Notes: generated from the sequence alone by a model not told the origin. DNA of 64,000 nucleotides from Archegozetes longisetosus (GCA_018873245.2 JAEMBT020000005.1:4140001-4204000), one strand, 5' to 3'; shown: positions 33,473 through 48,201, numbered from the stretch's first letter. Program-made: numbers and translations.

Positions 33473-36400
33473 GAAGTCGCCTAGTATTCTGTCCTGTCCT
33501 TGAAAACCTGCTCAACTTATTTGTTGAATGTGTTTTTGAAAATGAGATTCTGCAAAATTTCCTCATTGCATCACATCCCTTATCGCTTACAACAGAAAGT
33601 TAAAAATGATTAACTTTTTCTGCTAGGATTAACTCTGATTTCATTGTCAGTTATCTGTTGGACATTTTCGGCGTTTTTTGGTAAAACACGCGTATCACTA
33701 AAAATAGATTGAATGAATTGATTTGTTGTTAATAGCAATAAATTAAAAAATAAGTAAAACCACATTTGAGTTGGGATTCGGACAAAAGTTAATGGCATTC
33801 TAACGAGCAAAAAAAGTGATACTCGTAAACAGAATAATTACTTTCATTGATATTGGTAGATGTTTAGACAAAGAGCTGATACGCGGAATCAGAACGTTAT
33901 CTTTAGTTGAATTTAGCTCATATCAGACTTAATTTACACAACTGTGACTCTTGTCCCAGGCTTTTGACAACTCCAGTGCATTGCCATTAGTTTTGATCGT
34001 TTCAATTGCAATTTTTCGCTATTTATTTAGCTTTATGTACACAAAATTAGTCTCAACTGCATGTGTGTGGATATGCCATATATGCCATAATGCACTTGTA
34101 GCTCGAATTATCATTCGCCAAAATGCTGTTTTGTCACTTTACTTATACACCACTATAAACAGTCTAACTTGTCTATCTTCTACTTGCAGTTAAGCCCTTT
34201 TTCCAATAAGAACATAAAATAAACTTTAGTTTCCTATGAATTTGTTTATGTCTTTTTAAAATGGCTTAACTTTATGTTGAAAACAGACAAATTTGACTGT
34301 ATTAGAAAAAATAAATGTATTTATTATTACTTCTATTGTCGTATTGTTCAAAAACAATTTTCTAAAACCAGAATAAAAACGATCTATTGTTAAAGTAATA
34401 AATATAGGCATATTTATATGTAGTTAGTTTAACAATAAATGATTTCTAAATATATTTCATAAGTGTTTGGCGTCATTTTTCTTAATTTCTACCCAATCAA
34501 TGTTTGAAACATTGCAGTTGAAGATGAAATGAAGTTTGCCATCATTTACTATTTTTATGCTACTTTTATAGCGTATAACTAAAGATAAAGTGATGAATTG
34601 ATTGTTTATCACAAATACTAATTAACTATGATCAGAAAACTACTGTAACATTGAGTTTTAATATTAAATCTATTGAAATCCTATCGATCAAACAAATGTC
34701 GAAAGCTGCAAACTTGTCACTTTGCATTTGAGCTCTTATTTTCCAAATTCAATTAGTGTTCGATCGAGTGGATAGCATTATATTAGCTTTATTCCACATT
34801 TGCAATCATAATCGAGAGAGAGAGAGAGAGAGAGCATTTGTTAATACAGTTTTGTTATATAACAGTTGAAAAGATCAATACAGCTTTAATTATTACATAT
34901 TTTACATAATACTCATTATATATGTATTGTTAAACAAACAAAATGTTATTAAGCCAACAATCGAAAAGCCCAATAAACTTGAAAACTCATTATTATACTG
35001 AAAGCTTTAAGGACAGACTCGTCACTAGAATGATTAGTAAATAGAAATTATCACAATTTAGGATTATTTTCCAAGAATTTTGTTTATTTTACAAATCATC
35101 CTCTAATACTGTAGTCTTAAAGCGAACACAGCCTTTAGGGTCATTCGGGGTCTATGATTATGAGCTGCCTCCGAAGCTGAGACCTACTCTTCTTGGACAA
35201 GAGTAATGATGATTATTTAGCGATTGGATTGAAATTTAGAGCATTAGAGGGAAAAAGAAAAAATGTACTCAGAGAGTGAACTTTTGTTATTGCGATAGCC
35301 TGGTTAGCGATACAACCATTGGCTCTGCTCCCAACTCAACACAAATGCCTTAATATAAGGAACAACTTGACGCTCATTTATGCGAGAATCCCTTTTTCCT
35401 GCTGTGAGACTTCTAGGAATAGGTCTACCATTCAAATTCTACCATTCATATCTCTACTATTCAAACTTTTCCATTGGTTCTATTGGTCCAAGTTGGTCTG
35501 ATCTGTGCAAGTTTGTGCTATAAAGTCTTATCTGTGATTGAATGAGCGTTAGAGATAGGGCACTATAGCAGTGATATTGTAATATGTCTAAAAGTAAAGT
35601 TTGTAAACACTACTTTATTAATGAGAGATAGGGAGAGGCAAATTAATCCCTGTTATAAAATGATAGCTTCAGAAGCGTTATAGCTATAACAGAATGAGTG
35701 AATGTTATAATTTATTTTCTCTTCCTTATAGACATAATAATCATTTGTTAAATCGTTGTTTTGTTATTTGGTAAAAACATTAAACATATCTATATAAGTA
35801 TTTATTATGTTTTATAGTTATCACTGCATACTATTGATTGCAAGGTTTAGTAATGCATTATATAAGTCTAAGTTATACATCATATATATATACAACATAC
35901 ACCATAGATTACAGTGCAGTCAACTTGTATTTCTATTATATAACATTGTTGTGCATTCCATTTACATAGGATTTGGACTTATATGAAACGATTTATATGA
36001 TAGCTAAACTAAATATTTACTACTTCTCTCATTTCTCCAATTCATTATAACTATTTCTAACTTTCATAAGTATTTCTTTTATTAATAAACGCTTAGTCAC
36101 TCATAAAACTTGACCTTTTTGCTAAGTCTCCAAGATACATTGAAATATAATCAAATGTAAAGTTGAAATCTAAATATTTCTAAGTTTTACAATCAACAGT
36201 ATTTGTGTTTTTGGTATTCGACTAAAACGACTTTAACTCAGTTCAAGTTAGAGTAAACAGAATTGTTGAATAAAAGTCTTTATAAGTTTGGAGTTTGGAT
36301 ATCCAAAGTTAAGGGCAAGAATTGGGGGTCAACATTGGGGGTCAACTTTGGGGAAACAATTCGGGGGTCAGGTGGTTCTTATTGCCTATATATACAGAAA

Positions 36401-36565
36401 GGACGTACAAAATTCTATGAAACATGTAAGAGAGGGCCGAATCAGATGAAAACGATCAGCACTACGCAGTCAAATATTTCAATACCTCGTATTATAGTTA
36501 CCAATGCTTTTACTTTAAAGGCCATAAGAGACGAGTGAGTAGTAGAGAGTGAGTCGAGTCTGCCC

Positions 36566-36567
<2 letters not shown>
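33470..36567. other. gene-poor repeat-bearing stretch
   Basis: No gene can be named. Contents: a (GA)10 run at 34814-34834, a TGCTATAAAGTC-type motif at 35516-35533, and a 13-bp GGGGGTCAAC-type tandem repeat at 36321-36370. A possible terminal exon is at 35132-35206 (see findings). The rest is AT-rich and broken by stops. Confidence 0.4.

Positions 36568-36617
<50 letters not shown>
36568..36617 (+). repeat. (GA)n microsatellite
   Basis: About 25 GA dinucleotides with one GG interruption near the end. Confidence 0.95.
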
Positions 36618-36897
36618 CTTGAAAAACCGGCATAGAGCATGATAGGGAAGGGGAACAGAAGAGCAACAACAGTTCGGAAGTCAACTAAATTGGGCTTGAG
36701 ATTTGATGAAGAAGTTGGTGTACCCACTAACTGACATTCGCATTGAAAAATAGGTATTTAGGACATAAAAGTGGTGTTACAAGTTGTTTCGCTTTACACA
36801 AGTCATGTGAAATGAACGTGATTTATCATTAAGACAATGTGAATGGCGCAATAGTAAGACTTATGCTATAAAGTCGTATCTTTCATGCAGTTCCACA

Positions 36898-36900
<3 letters not shown>

Positions 36901-36932
<32 letters not shown>
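36901..36932 (+). repeat. (CA)16 microsatellite
   Basis: A pure CA run, followed by a short interrupted continuation (CTACACACACA). A TGCTATAAAGTCGTATCT motif lies just upstream at 36864-36881. Confidence 0.95.
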
Positions 36933-36935
<3 letters not shown>

Positions 36936-36945
36936 CACACACAAG

Positions 36946-37938
36946 AATCCCATACTTTCCGCTTTGAATTTGAAATTAATACCATATTTACTACTTTAGA
37001 AATGTTTGGCCTGAAAGCTTTGTACGTGAGTAGCTGAGGAGAAGTTTATTTTTAAAATGTTGGAATATCTTAAAGGAGTATTTCAGTAAACAAGTTCTAT
37101 ATCGACTTAAGTATGCATTAAATCTCTTATGTTAATAATTTACGCAATTTTCCTCTCACTTTAAACGTACAATGAATTACATAATAAAAGAGTGGTTTTG
37201 AGGAAAATTTGAGCTTAAACTAGAAAAGCATAAATTGGATTGAATTGTTTTTATTCTAATTGATTGATTAAATGCAAAATGACTTCTAGTTTGTGTTTTC
37301 TGTTATAAGACTAGTTCAACTGGGAATCACGACTTCTTAAATACTTCATTTAAGGAAAATCCAACACATATTCAATAAATTACTTAATTCGTTTTCTCTT
37401 TTTTCATTTACTAACTTCTCGTAAGGTTTTGCCTAAACAGGGTATTCAAATATGATTTTCTACTGTGTTTTCAGTTTGGTTTACAACTATGTCAATCTCA
37501 ATCTAGCTCAACACATTCAATCTTCTAAAACATTGCACAGAAACGATTCTTTGGAACAAATTGATTTAGAAACCGAGGAATTAAAAGATAAAAAAGGCAA
37601 AGTTATGATATATTTTGTCGGAGCGTTCTTCTCACAGACCTGTTTGTGAGACAGTATATGTTTATCTTGATCTTTAGACAGAGTATATTGACTACACTCT
37701 ATCATATCTCTATTTGCAGAACACATGTGCTATTTGAAGAGTCCCTTATACCAAACTGCTATTTCAAATACACCACAATTCTCTCTATCCATCTAAACAT
37801 AGATCACTCCCTAGTATAATGTCATATACAGGTGTGTCAGACATATATCTCCAGTTTAGACTTCTCCATTTCACGTTTCATCAAATAACAGCAATATTTC
37901 CTTTTATAACTTATGATTATTTCAATTGGTACAGTCGA
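36946..37938. other. intergenic with one possible exon
   Basis: AT-rich. At 37475-37606 a stretch behind a TGTTTTCAG acceptor is open and hydrophilic (HRNDSLEQIDLETEELKDKK) and ends next to a GTTATG donor-like site. It could be an exon of an unknown plus-strand gene. No partner exon was found. Confidence 0.25.
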
Positions 37939-37992
37939 CTCTCACTCACTCGCTCACTCGCTTACTTGCTCGCTCTCTCGCTCGCTCACTCA
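37939..37992 (+). repeat. imperfect CTCACTCG/CTCGCT repeat
   Basis: Pyrimidine-rich imperfect tetranucleotide repeat (CTCA, CTCG and CTTG words). Confidence 0.85.
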
Positions 37993-39250
37993 TGTACACC
38001 TCGAAAAAATAATTTAGCTCGCAGACTATGCACACTATATCCCATATAGTGAGCTCTCGTTACAATCAACCGATTTCTAGCTCATTAGAATGTTTATTAT
38101 AATTGTCGACGACTGTATTACAGAATTAACTAGTGCATTCTTCTTGCTTGAGTCATTTGCATATCTGGTTGATTAGCATTATAATCTTGGTACAAAATTC
38201 GTTTGAAATCAATTATATGAAATACATGTATTCAAATGATCATATACAAGTATTTAAATTGAGAAGGATCTGAAAGAAAGCAATTGTTAGATTTGATTTA
38301 CGATTAGAAGCTACTACACTAGTCTGTATAACTTGTATTGTAAATCATTTGGGCTATAAACTATTTTCTTCATATTTATAGATGCAAACTTTTATACAAT
38401 GTTCAACTACAATACAATCTATGAAATAATAATACAATCTATGAAATAATACTTATTGTTAATTTTATGAGATCAATATTTGCAACGATGCCGTACGTTT
38501 CTCTAATCAATTGAATCTGAATCAAGTCTTGGACTGATTGCTTTCCTATATTGTTTAGCTATATAATACTAGTCCATTCTATTTTAATCTAATTTCTCGC
38601 TAGACTACTTCAACTTATCAATTTCTTAACTGGTTTTGCTCAGAATAATTACTTTAACCAAATTACCAAATCAATTGTTTCAATTTGTATCACATTCTGA
38701 TTATTGATTTTTAGGTTTCGGTCTAACAGAAAAGCTTAATGAGAACTTCAGTCTAACTGGATAGGACTGTAGCTTAAGTAATACAAATTAAATTAAAGTT
38801 TACGCATTAATATTTGACGTGTTATTATGCAATATTTTAGTTTTTTCCCTTAAATCCATCATTTTATTGGCTCTTACCTCTTATTCATGTATTAAATGTG
38901 CTAACTTTTACGCTATTTATCACTCGATTAACTGATTGGCCAGAAGTTTAGCTAAAAAATTATAAGACGATAATAAAGAAAAAATCATTTAACTTGCAGT
39001 TTATCACCAGTTATCATATTAACGATTTGACGAGACTTTTCCATCTGTGAGAGTGTATTACATAACTAGACTTTGGACTTAACTCTTATCAACCCTAATA
39101 TGTCTCTAAACAGACAACACCAAGAGAATCAATTCTATTTTAAACATTACTCTAACAAATCGATAATATTATTTATATAATTAATACTAATTTAATACTA
39201 GTACCATTTTTTCAAACTAGTAATTCATCCAAGTAGTGGTCAAAACGAGA
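37993..39250. other. intergenic, no gene seen
   Basis: AT-rich, no supported frames. A fragment of the CTATATCCCA dispersed repeat is at about 38035-38044. Confidence 0.45.
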
Positions 39251-39384
39251 GTTAGTTAGATAGATAGATAGTTAGTTAGCTAGCTAGCTAGCTAGTTAGT
39301 TAGTTAGTTAGATAGTTAGTTAGTTAGTTAGTTAGCTAGCTAGTTAGTTAGATAGATAGTTAGTTAGATAGATAGTTAGTTAGC
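39251..39384 (+). repeat. (GTTA/GATA/GCTA)n tetranucleotide repeat
   Basis: Over 130 bases of GTTA units interspersed with GATA and GCTA variants, a long interrupted tetranucleotide microsatellite. Confidence 0.95.
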
Positions 39385-42300
39385 TCTCTGAAAAATATAA
39401 ACTAATAGAGAAGTAAACATATTATCAATTAATATTTGAAGACAGTTAGTGTTTCATATTTGCAAATTTAGTTCTTATTAATAGTAGTGTTGATTTTGAC
39501 TTAAATAAGTTTTATTATATTACATGACAAACAATATTAAGCAGATATGAGACATAATCATTAAGATTAACCATTAAAAGATTAACCATTCTCAAAGTTG
39601 TCTCTAATTAAATCAATTTTCATGGTTACCACTCATTATGATTAAAGTTAGGCGCTCTTCAATCACTTAATCAATTACTGAAATTAAATTATCTTAAATG
39701 TTATTAAAACTAAGTCATCAGTAAATATTACGTAAAGCTCTACTTTTTGTCTGTCACCCAAACTTGTTTTAGATTTTCTGCTAATAATAGTTGGTAAAAA
39801 TATATCACTATTTATTCTTTCAGTCCTAGCGATAATTGAATAAATCTATTTTTGTTTTATCAATCATTAGTTAGTTATAAAACTCATTTTTCTATCAAAT
39901 CATACAGTTATCAAACTATTACATAAATAATTAGTTTGATATAACAGATTAAGTGCAACCAATTCTTCACTAATTAAACTGTGTTTTAGGAGCAAAACTT
40001 TATTCGAAAAATTAGCCTTTAATTCTATTGAAAACATGGTTAATTAACAATACCAACTCAAACAATGGCTGAAAACTACCAACTTTTAATTCAATCAATT
40101 ATCACAACTACTTTTCTTCTGATTAAGATTCTGAATTTCAAATTCAATCTCTATTTTGCAGACAATTTCTCTCTTGCAGTCAAAGTTATCAAGCATTAAG
40201 TGGTTTAAAACTCATAAACAATATTAAGGAAATTAAAAATTTACATTATGTCAAAGCATTAAGACATGGCCTACTCTTGTTTTCGTAGTTCGTGTCTTGA
40301 ACTTAGACTTTGAAAATTCTAGATTATCCTCAAACCTTTCCCTAATACAAACAGTTTGGATGATTTTGAAAATATTCATCCACTCAAATCATAATTATTT
40401 TGTATTAATCAATTAAAATTGAAGCAAAATTAATCGACTTATCTATTCAAGTCTACCTTTACTGTGTAAATAAAGTCGATTGGCTTTTCTGTACTTTGTC
40501 TGTCACATTAAGTTTGTAAATAAAGTATGATTTTCATATAGTTTATCATCAATTTTTTTATCTCCAACTCTCTGTCTCATAGATATTCTTATTAAAAAAT
40601 AAGACATTCAATTACGAAAGCTTCAATAATATTTGTTCAGTTGTGTGGATTGACTGCAGATATTTTAGGAATAACTTTCTCTTTGTTTTCAATTAAGTCT
40701 TATTTGAATAGAGCTGAAAATTGATAACTTTAAGGTAAATATCCGATTAAAACCATCAGAGTCGATCGTTTCTGCATAGGATTTCGGTAGAACAGAGACA
40801 AATATTGAATTTCTGTTTAACTAAATAATTATGAAAGTCGATGGAAAGTCGCATAATTATGAAGGAGTTGTTTTTCTAGACTTATTAAAATTGGAAATTT
40901 TCTAGGAAAATATTTAGTGTTATTAATATAAAGATAGTGAGTCGCGGAGCAGGTAATCTATAGCTGACTAGTGCCTAACTCTAGTACCTAACTAGTATCT
41001 GACTCTAGTACCTGACTTACCTTCGAAACTCTTGTTGATCACCTTGAAATTGCTTTTAAACTACTCTTAACTTTTTTATCATCTAATCTGACCACATTCA
41101 CGACTTACTCTAAGATAATGTATAAATATCTGTGTATATGTTTATACGAATATATTTAATTCATGTTCAAGTCCACAGCGTTTTTTCTATTCATATATCA
41201 GTTGAATGGTTTGGTTTGAAACTCCTTTGAAGCTGAATTTTTCTTAAATGGTTTTCAAGGTTTTTCTTGTGTGTGTTTATTCTGGTTTTTGTAATTCTTT
41301 TGATTCTCAATAACAATTTCCGTCTCATGATTTTATAAGTGTGTAGGCACTACGTGCATCAAATCATTTTATATACAATACATGTAACTCTGATTAAGGC
41401 AACAAATTATAAACAAGCTAATGAATTAAAAATCTGCTTTTTTACTGCCCTTTACTTCAAATTTAACTCGATTTTCAAGTTTAAGATATAAGCAAATTAT
41501 TCACAAATTATTGGTGTGAGTAAGAAATCCGCTCAAATGAGTCAGAGTTAAGCTAGATTTTATCCTAACTAATATTCCATAAATAAAACTACAGATTAAA
41601 ACTGATAACTTTTATTGCCTTAATCAAAAAGAATATTTCTTAAACGTTTGGGACTATATGCGACTCTATAAAGATCGGTATTTTTGTCGCTATTCTGGTC
41701 GCTATTCTCTTCCTATACATTCGTTCCAATGTCTAACACTTAAACTTGAGAATTAAACACTTGATTCTACTTTTCACTTACACATTAAATATACATAAAA
41801 ACCTGTTTTTAGCTATTTGTTTTCCATTGATTTTCTTTCAAATTATATCACTTCAAAACTATTTTATTTAATTATCACAAAAATTGGCTCTCCTTTTCAA
41901 CATTAATTTAGTTGTTTGGAAATAAGTTTTGGAAAAATAAAGAATACTTATGATGAAAAATAAGGAATAATAAGGAATATTTTAGATGAAAGATATCTGC
42001 GATCAATCGATAAGCATTCACATAAAACTTGAATACAAGTTCATATTAAGCAATTAGAAACTGGATTCAATTTTTTAACTGACTCTCACTAATCATCATT
42101 TATTAGTTTCAATTCAGTTGTGTTATGACCTTAAGCTATAGTCCATTCTATAGCTATAATTTATTCAACAGTGAGCATTATTCTCAACAATATTTCAGCC
42201 CTATTTTCAAGCTATTCACGAACCACGAATTAGATTTAGATAATCTAAACATCATAGAGATTAGGATCAGTGTTTGATTAAGAGTTTGAAAGTTGAAAAG

Positions 42301-45300
42301 TGATTCAACTTGAATTTAGTTTTGTCGAAAGGCAATCGAGTTAAAGTTATTTTGCCACTTAAATGCGCTCAATTTTTACGTAAGCTTTAAGAGTGGTTTC
42401 GATTCGCGGTCTCGATTCGCGGTCTCAATTCGCGGCCAAGTTTCAATTACTATAAAAAAAAAGTATAGCTAGTTCGTTCTTCTTTTATTATTGTTTTCTC
42501 TTATCTTTAGTATATCTTGAAAAAAGATTCTCTTATCTATAATTTTTGGCTTTTTCAAAGTTACTCCAACCGAAAATCAATTTTAGTAGAACTCAAAGCT
42601 TCAATGTTAGAGTTGGAAAAAACATCTAATTATATAAAACTGACTTTTTATCAGATGATTCAAATTGAGTCATAGACAGAATAAAACTAAATTAATAACA
42701 TTCAAATTCTGACAAGATTGCGATAAGTTGAAAAACATTTCTGATTAATAATAAATTAGTGAGAAGATTGCGAAATCTCACTAATAATTACTATACATTA
42801 ATTTAAAAAATCAGCCCTAAATCTTTTGATGGTTTATATTTGGATTGTCTCCAGAACTATTAAATTTGGTTTCGTTTGTATTTCTTTATGTTAGGCTAAC
42901 CTTAATTTTGAATTACATAACATTTTGCAACTCTATTGTATAGGAAACAAGATTTAAACGGAACCTAATTTCAATTATATTTAAGTGTTGTATAATTAGT
43001 TTAAAAATTCAGTTTTATTTAACTCTAAATAAGACATATTTTGCGATTATAAGCAAAATTGAGACTTAATAACAATATTTTTATGAATAGAATTTATTTA
43101 TACTATACTTATCTACTTATGACAAAATAGATAAGTGGTTTTTTAAATTTATTACTAATGCATTTCTAATGTTCAGCTATAATCTACTTCCAAAATATAT
43201 TTCATTTTTGTCATTCATTTCATATTTGATGAACACATTCAATTTCTAAACTTCAACGTTAAGTATCTAATTATGACTGCGATTTGATTAAAGGGGTATC
43301 AAATAATTATCAAAATAGTCAATACGAATGAACATGAATGAAATATTTTGCAGCTAAGAAACTATTGGTTCATATAATAGTTGAAGGTTTAATTGGTATC
43401 TTAAAAATAGGTGAAGACATAGACCTATTTCATTGATAAATTTGAATGAAAATGCATCAACTATTCTCTTCATGTTACATAAAGTATTGTTAGCATTACA
43501 ACTAAAATAGGTTAACAACAGATCAACATTAAGATTATTTTCCAATCAGCACTATACCAATTCCTAATCATCTTCTTTTCTATCTAATCATTGTGAATCT
43601 ACTTGTTAATTATTTTCCATCTAAATATTGAATAAAAGCTAATTATCAACTATAAATGTGTCTGTTTCGCACGTTGTCATTCGAACTAAACATGACTACT
43701 CAGCAAGCTCAATCATTTAATTTGTACAACAATTAAAGTTAGACTTAATACTGAAACTCATTTTATCGCTTGTAATGACGAACAAATTAAACAGTTTTGC
43801 TCTGATCGTAGCCAACAAGTCGAGTCTAAAGTCTCATCCTTGAGTCTGAAAAAACATGCCAGCCTCGGGTCTGAATATATGATTTCAGTGATTGCTAAAA
43901 TGTTTGCAAAATTTTTCCAATTATAAGTCATAAATGTTTGAAACACTGAGACTAGAAAATATACTCATACGACCAGTCAAAATGAATAAAATAAAACCTT
44001 TAGAGTGAAACATTAATTTCAAATAAATTAATATAATTGTTACGCTCTTAGTAGTTGAACAATCGACAGAAATTGGGTTTAGTTGAAGTTGACAAATTCT
44101 TGTTATTATGATTAGCTTAGACTGTAGTAAGAGTGTTCAAATAAGAATTAATAATTATGAAAAGTTAGATATTTGGGGAATAGACAATAAATATGAATAA
44201 TTATAATCAAATTATTCAGTTCTTCAAAACGAGTCATATTTTATAAGGTCTGATTATTTTGATCGATTAATTAGATTGCATGAACAACCCAAAAATCAAA
44301 ATTTTCTTTCATATTAAGTTCAAGTTTAATTTCAGTGTTTATAGCATGAAATTATTGAAGCTTTTAATAAATAATTATACGTTACGTATGCTGTGACTCG
44401 AAATATAATCTTAAAAAACAGAAAGTATGCAAATAATAGCAATTATCGTTAATATTGTTAAAAACCCGTTAGTTATGTGTTGGCAATGAAATAGCAAAAA
44501 AAATATTTGAAAAGTTATTTATATCTTCAATAGAAAATCATAAAAGCGAAAATTCTAGCACAAAAACATTAGTAAACTAACAAAAAACAAGGTTACCACT
44601 CGATATATTCACACGATTACGAGATATGTTTTATAAGTAATTCTCTTAATAATTGTTTATTACATTAACAAAAACTATTTCATTTTTATTTTTTTCTTTC
44701 TTTCCTTTTTCATTGCTCAGTTCATTTGATAATAATTGAAAAGAAGATAAAAATATAAGTATTGTATTTAGTGAAAGGCTCAGCAGAGAAATCAATTTGA
44801 GCACAAGTCAAAGCATAGCTTAGGTTAAGTTAGTCTTCAAAACGCTTTTACTTCAATCGAGTGGAGTTGAGGTCAGAGACACAAAACGAAAGATAAAACT
44901 GAACTTTAGATAGTAATTTAGCGGTGAAGTCATAGTAGTGTTTCGGTAAGTCAGTGTTTCGGTAAGTCAGTGGTGCGGTGAAGGCTATAAGCGACCGATT
45001 TTCTGGGTTAGTATGTCATTGAGGCGCGTCTCTAAACCTGCAACTCTGCAACTGGTCAGATATCTCACGATCATATGTTAATGCACTCCAACGAGCAGAT
45101 CATTAGATCACAATACGTTGACCTTTTGCTGTTTTACTAATACAGATACCACTGATGCTAACACTGATTGCCCCCTTTCAAGTGTTTTCCTATTTTAAGC
45201 TAAGTTAAGCTAAGTTTTTAATAAGGTTTTTGAACTAAAGCTTGTCATCGTTTGACTATTAATTAAGGATAACAACAGGCAAGCGTCACACTTTTTACTC

Positions 45301-47461
45301 ATTGTCTTAATTGTCAATTTGATGTAATAGCAAACCATTAAATACAATTATTTAGCCAAAGTGTTAATGTGTAAGTTAAGTAAGAATAGTTTGATTGATT
45401 AATAGTAACTGTTAAGTAAGATTAGAGGTTATTTCGGCCTACTATAATGAAGAAGTCATTCTTCACATGTGTTTAACTCATATCTAAATCAATTAAATCA
45501 ATTTATTGAAGTTTTGCCTGGCAAAAAAACAAAACTCATCATATTTGCTTCAATTAGATTAGTTGACAACTAATATATTCTATTTAACTACTGATTAACA
45601 TAAAAAAAAGCCGTCACAGTGTTATAGTTAGCAGAAATATATTTCCTAAACTAAGCCAATAATATTTGATTAGTTTGAATGGATTTATTATTTAATAGAA
45701 AAAATTGGCACTAAATGTGGTTCAAGGGAGCGATAGTTAGATACACTATTTGGATACAGCGTTTTCGGTATAGTGTTTGAATATAGCATTTAGATATACT
45801 GCTTGAATATAGCATTTGGATATACTATTTGGCAATAGTTGATTATGGGATTGTAGAGAAAATGTTCATTAGATGATCGGCACAATTTTGACCTATTTTG
45901 CTTGCATTGACTCTTTCCTTCCCTCCTCCACAGTTCATTGTGCGCCCCAAATCACACTTTACGGCAATAGGACTCCTTTTTTCTTTCTCATTCAACTTTC
46001 CTAATACAATTATACCTCCTTATACTTTACCTATTTTTTTGTCTATCTTTTTTTTAGTCTATCTTATAGTCTCTTCTTCTTTCACTTTAACTAATGCTAT
46101 ATGACTTTTTAATCAAACTTCATTGTAGTCAATGTTAATTATTGGCACCCAACCATTTGCTATATCGAGGTGCTACTGTAACTTATTGCGGCATATATTC
46201 AACTTTGAAGTTTTAATTGAGGTTTGGGATCAGAGTACGAAAGTCAATAGGATTGGGTTTCAATCGTTTTGTAGAAATGAAAATTAGAGGCAAACAACCT
46301 CTTTGGTCGGGTCAATAGGTCTGAAAAAGTTGAATATTTCTACTTCAATCTAATTTGTTAGTGTTGGTGAGCTGCGGACCTTTATTTAGACAGTTTGTAG
46401 CTCAGTTTTAGTTCAATTTCTAATCAATTCTCTAGTTTTACTTTAGTTTTAGTTAGTATTTTAGTTCAGCTCATAGTGAAGTAGTTTGTGATTCAGTTTG
46501 CGATTCAGTTTGTAGTGAAGTTTGCACTGATTGACGTAGTGATCAATTGTGAAAGAAAAAGAAATAGAAAGGGCGATAAAACAGTAGAGCAGTTTTGTGG
46601 TTGAATTACTTGTTTACTAAAGCGTTGCGTTTAGGCTATAATTGCACGTTTTTAGAGATAGTTATTATTAGAAATGGCAAAATTGTTGAGAAAACTTATT
46701 TGAGCACATGGTCATATTGAACAAAAGTCTCCACTCTTTTCAACCACTTATCCACTTTCTATCCATTACTTCATATATGTTTCTGTATATTTATCCACCA
46801 TTTCATTACTTGTCTGACTAAAACAAATATTTTTCATCTAAATGTTAGTTTAGCACAGTTTGAATGAGCCCTTAAATTAGCTTATATACTAATTTATAAA
46901 TAAGCTTATATATGCTATGAACTAGACAAATGTATTATTTTTCATCAAATTAGTCGTTAGTCAGAGGAAATAGTATTTTGTTATTTGATGCATAATTTCT
47001 TTATAGCCATAATTATATCTATAATATATACCAATCAATTATTGGCTCAAATGAACGCTCTTCTTATGTAATCATAATAACTGATTGATTATTGTGTCGA
47101 GTACTTAATCAAATAGTTAATAATACTTTATCAGTACTATACTTCTATATAGTTTGATACCTTTAAACAACTTCAAACCTTAACTATGCTTTCAGTAAAT
47201 GTGAACTTATCTCGATACATCTCAATATATCTTTCACTATATGGTTGAAATATTACTCAAATCACTTAAAGGCAGTATATGTTATTTTTGCTGATTTTGC
47301 TCACATAAATGTTTATAAAAAAGCGAGAAATATAGGATTAAATATTCTGATAATCCAATATGTAATATTCACAAATGTAAACATTGAATAAGATTAATAA
47401 CTTTTATTTCAATAACTGAATCTTTACATTTTGAATAACTATTTATGTTTAATTGCACAAA
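39385..47461. other. 8 kb gene-poor AT-rich block with small tandem repeats
   Basis: No gene is supported on either strand. Small tandem repeats are present: a GACTCTAGTACCT-type repeat at about 40965-41022, a 13-bp GATTCGCGGTCTC unit (three copies) at 42399-42435, a 16-bp GTGTTTCGGTAAGTCA unit at 44936-44986, and a GATATACTATTTG/GAATATAGCATTT alternation at 45742-45832. A pyrimidine-rich stretch at about 45905-46090 is open by composition only. Confidence 0.45.
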
Positions 47462-47764
47462 AATACTTTTTCTAACTATTTCTACTTAACTTTACATTAA
47501 TTGTTTACTGTCTTTAATTTTATACTTTCTTTTGAAGACTTTAGATATGAATATCTAACCATTGTTAAACTGTAAATCTCTATTGATAAAACTTTACTCT
47601 CAAAAAGTTGTGTTCTATTCTGGCTATTCTTATGAATGAGAGTCATTCAAATCAAATAATTGAAGATAAGTTTATTCAATAGATTGAAACTGACATATAG
47701 ATAACTAGTGACATCTAACTGAACAAATCTATTAAATCTATAACTATTACTAATATTACTATCA
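47462..47764 (+). repeat. ~300-bp direct duplication, copy 1
   Basis: Matches 48202-48504 closely over its whole length with a handful of substitutions and small indels (for example the shared GTTGTGTTCTATTCTGGC block). The two copies are in the same orientation about 740 bp apart. No coding capacity. Confidence 0.9.
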
Positions 47765-48201
47765 ATCATTCAGAAAGCATTGATTTAGAAGAATTAAAGC
47801 TTAAGAGAGTCGACGCAACTGACAAAATTTTCAGCCAATTAAACATTAATTCATATTAAAATTATTTAGAAAGATCCATTTAACAAGTATTTATTTCAAA
47901 AACATAAATTTTTTTTTCAATAATAAAACAAATTCACTTACTTTGAAAACTTATATTTTAATCATTAAAAATTATCACCTTAATGTAAGATAAATTGAGA
48001 TTATATGCTATACTCTTTTCATGCCATAAATTGTTCAGAGGTTTGATAAAAACATTTTATTTTTTGTTTACCACTATTTCTAATATATCTGCCATAATCA
48101 CAATTAAATTTATGTTATTCATAGATAATCAATTAGACCGGAAACAGATTAACACAACTTTTTTTTCAACTTCTTTACGTTTTGAAAAACATTCATTTTC
48201 T

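Noticed and set aside
33223-33603. Frame with Arg-Glu repeats
   Set aside because: Openness comes from the GA microsatellite.
36263-36538. 91-codon plus-strand frame
   Set aside because: It has no ATG at its start and is built partly from a 13-bp tandem repeat.
36442-36727. Two antisense Leu-Ser frames
   Set aside because: They are produced by the GA microsatellite at 36568-36617.
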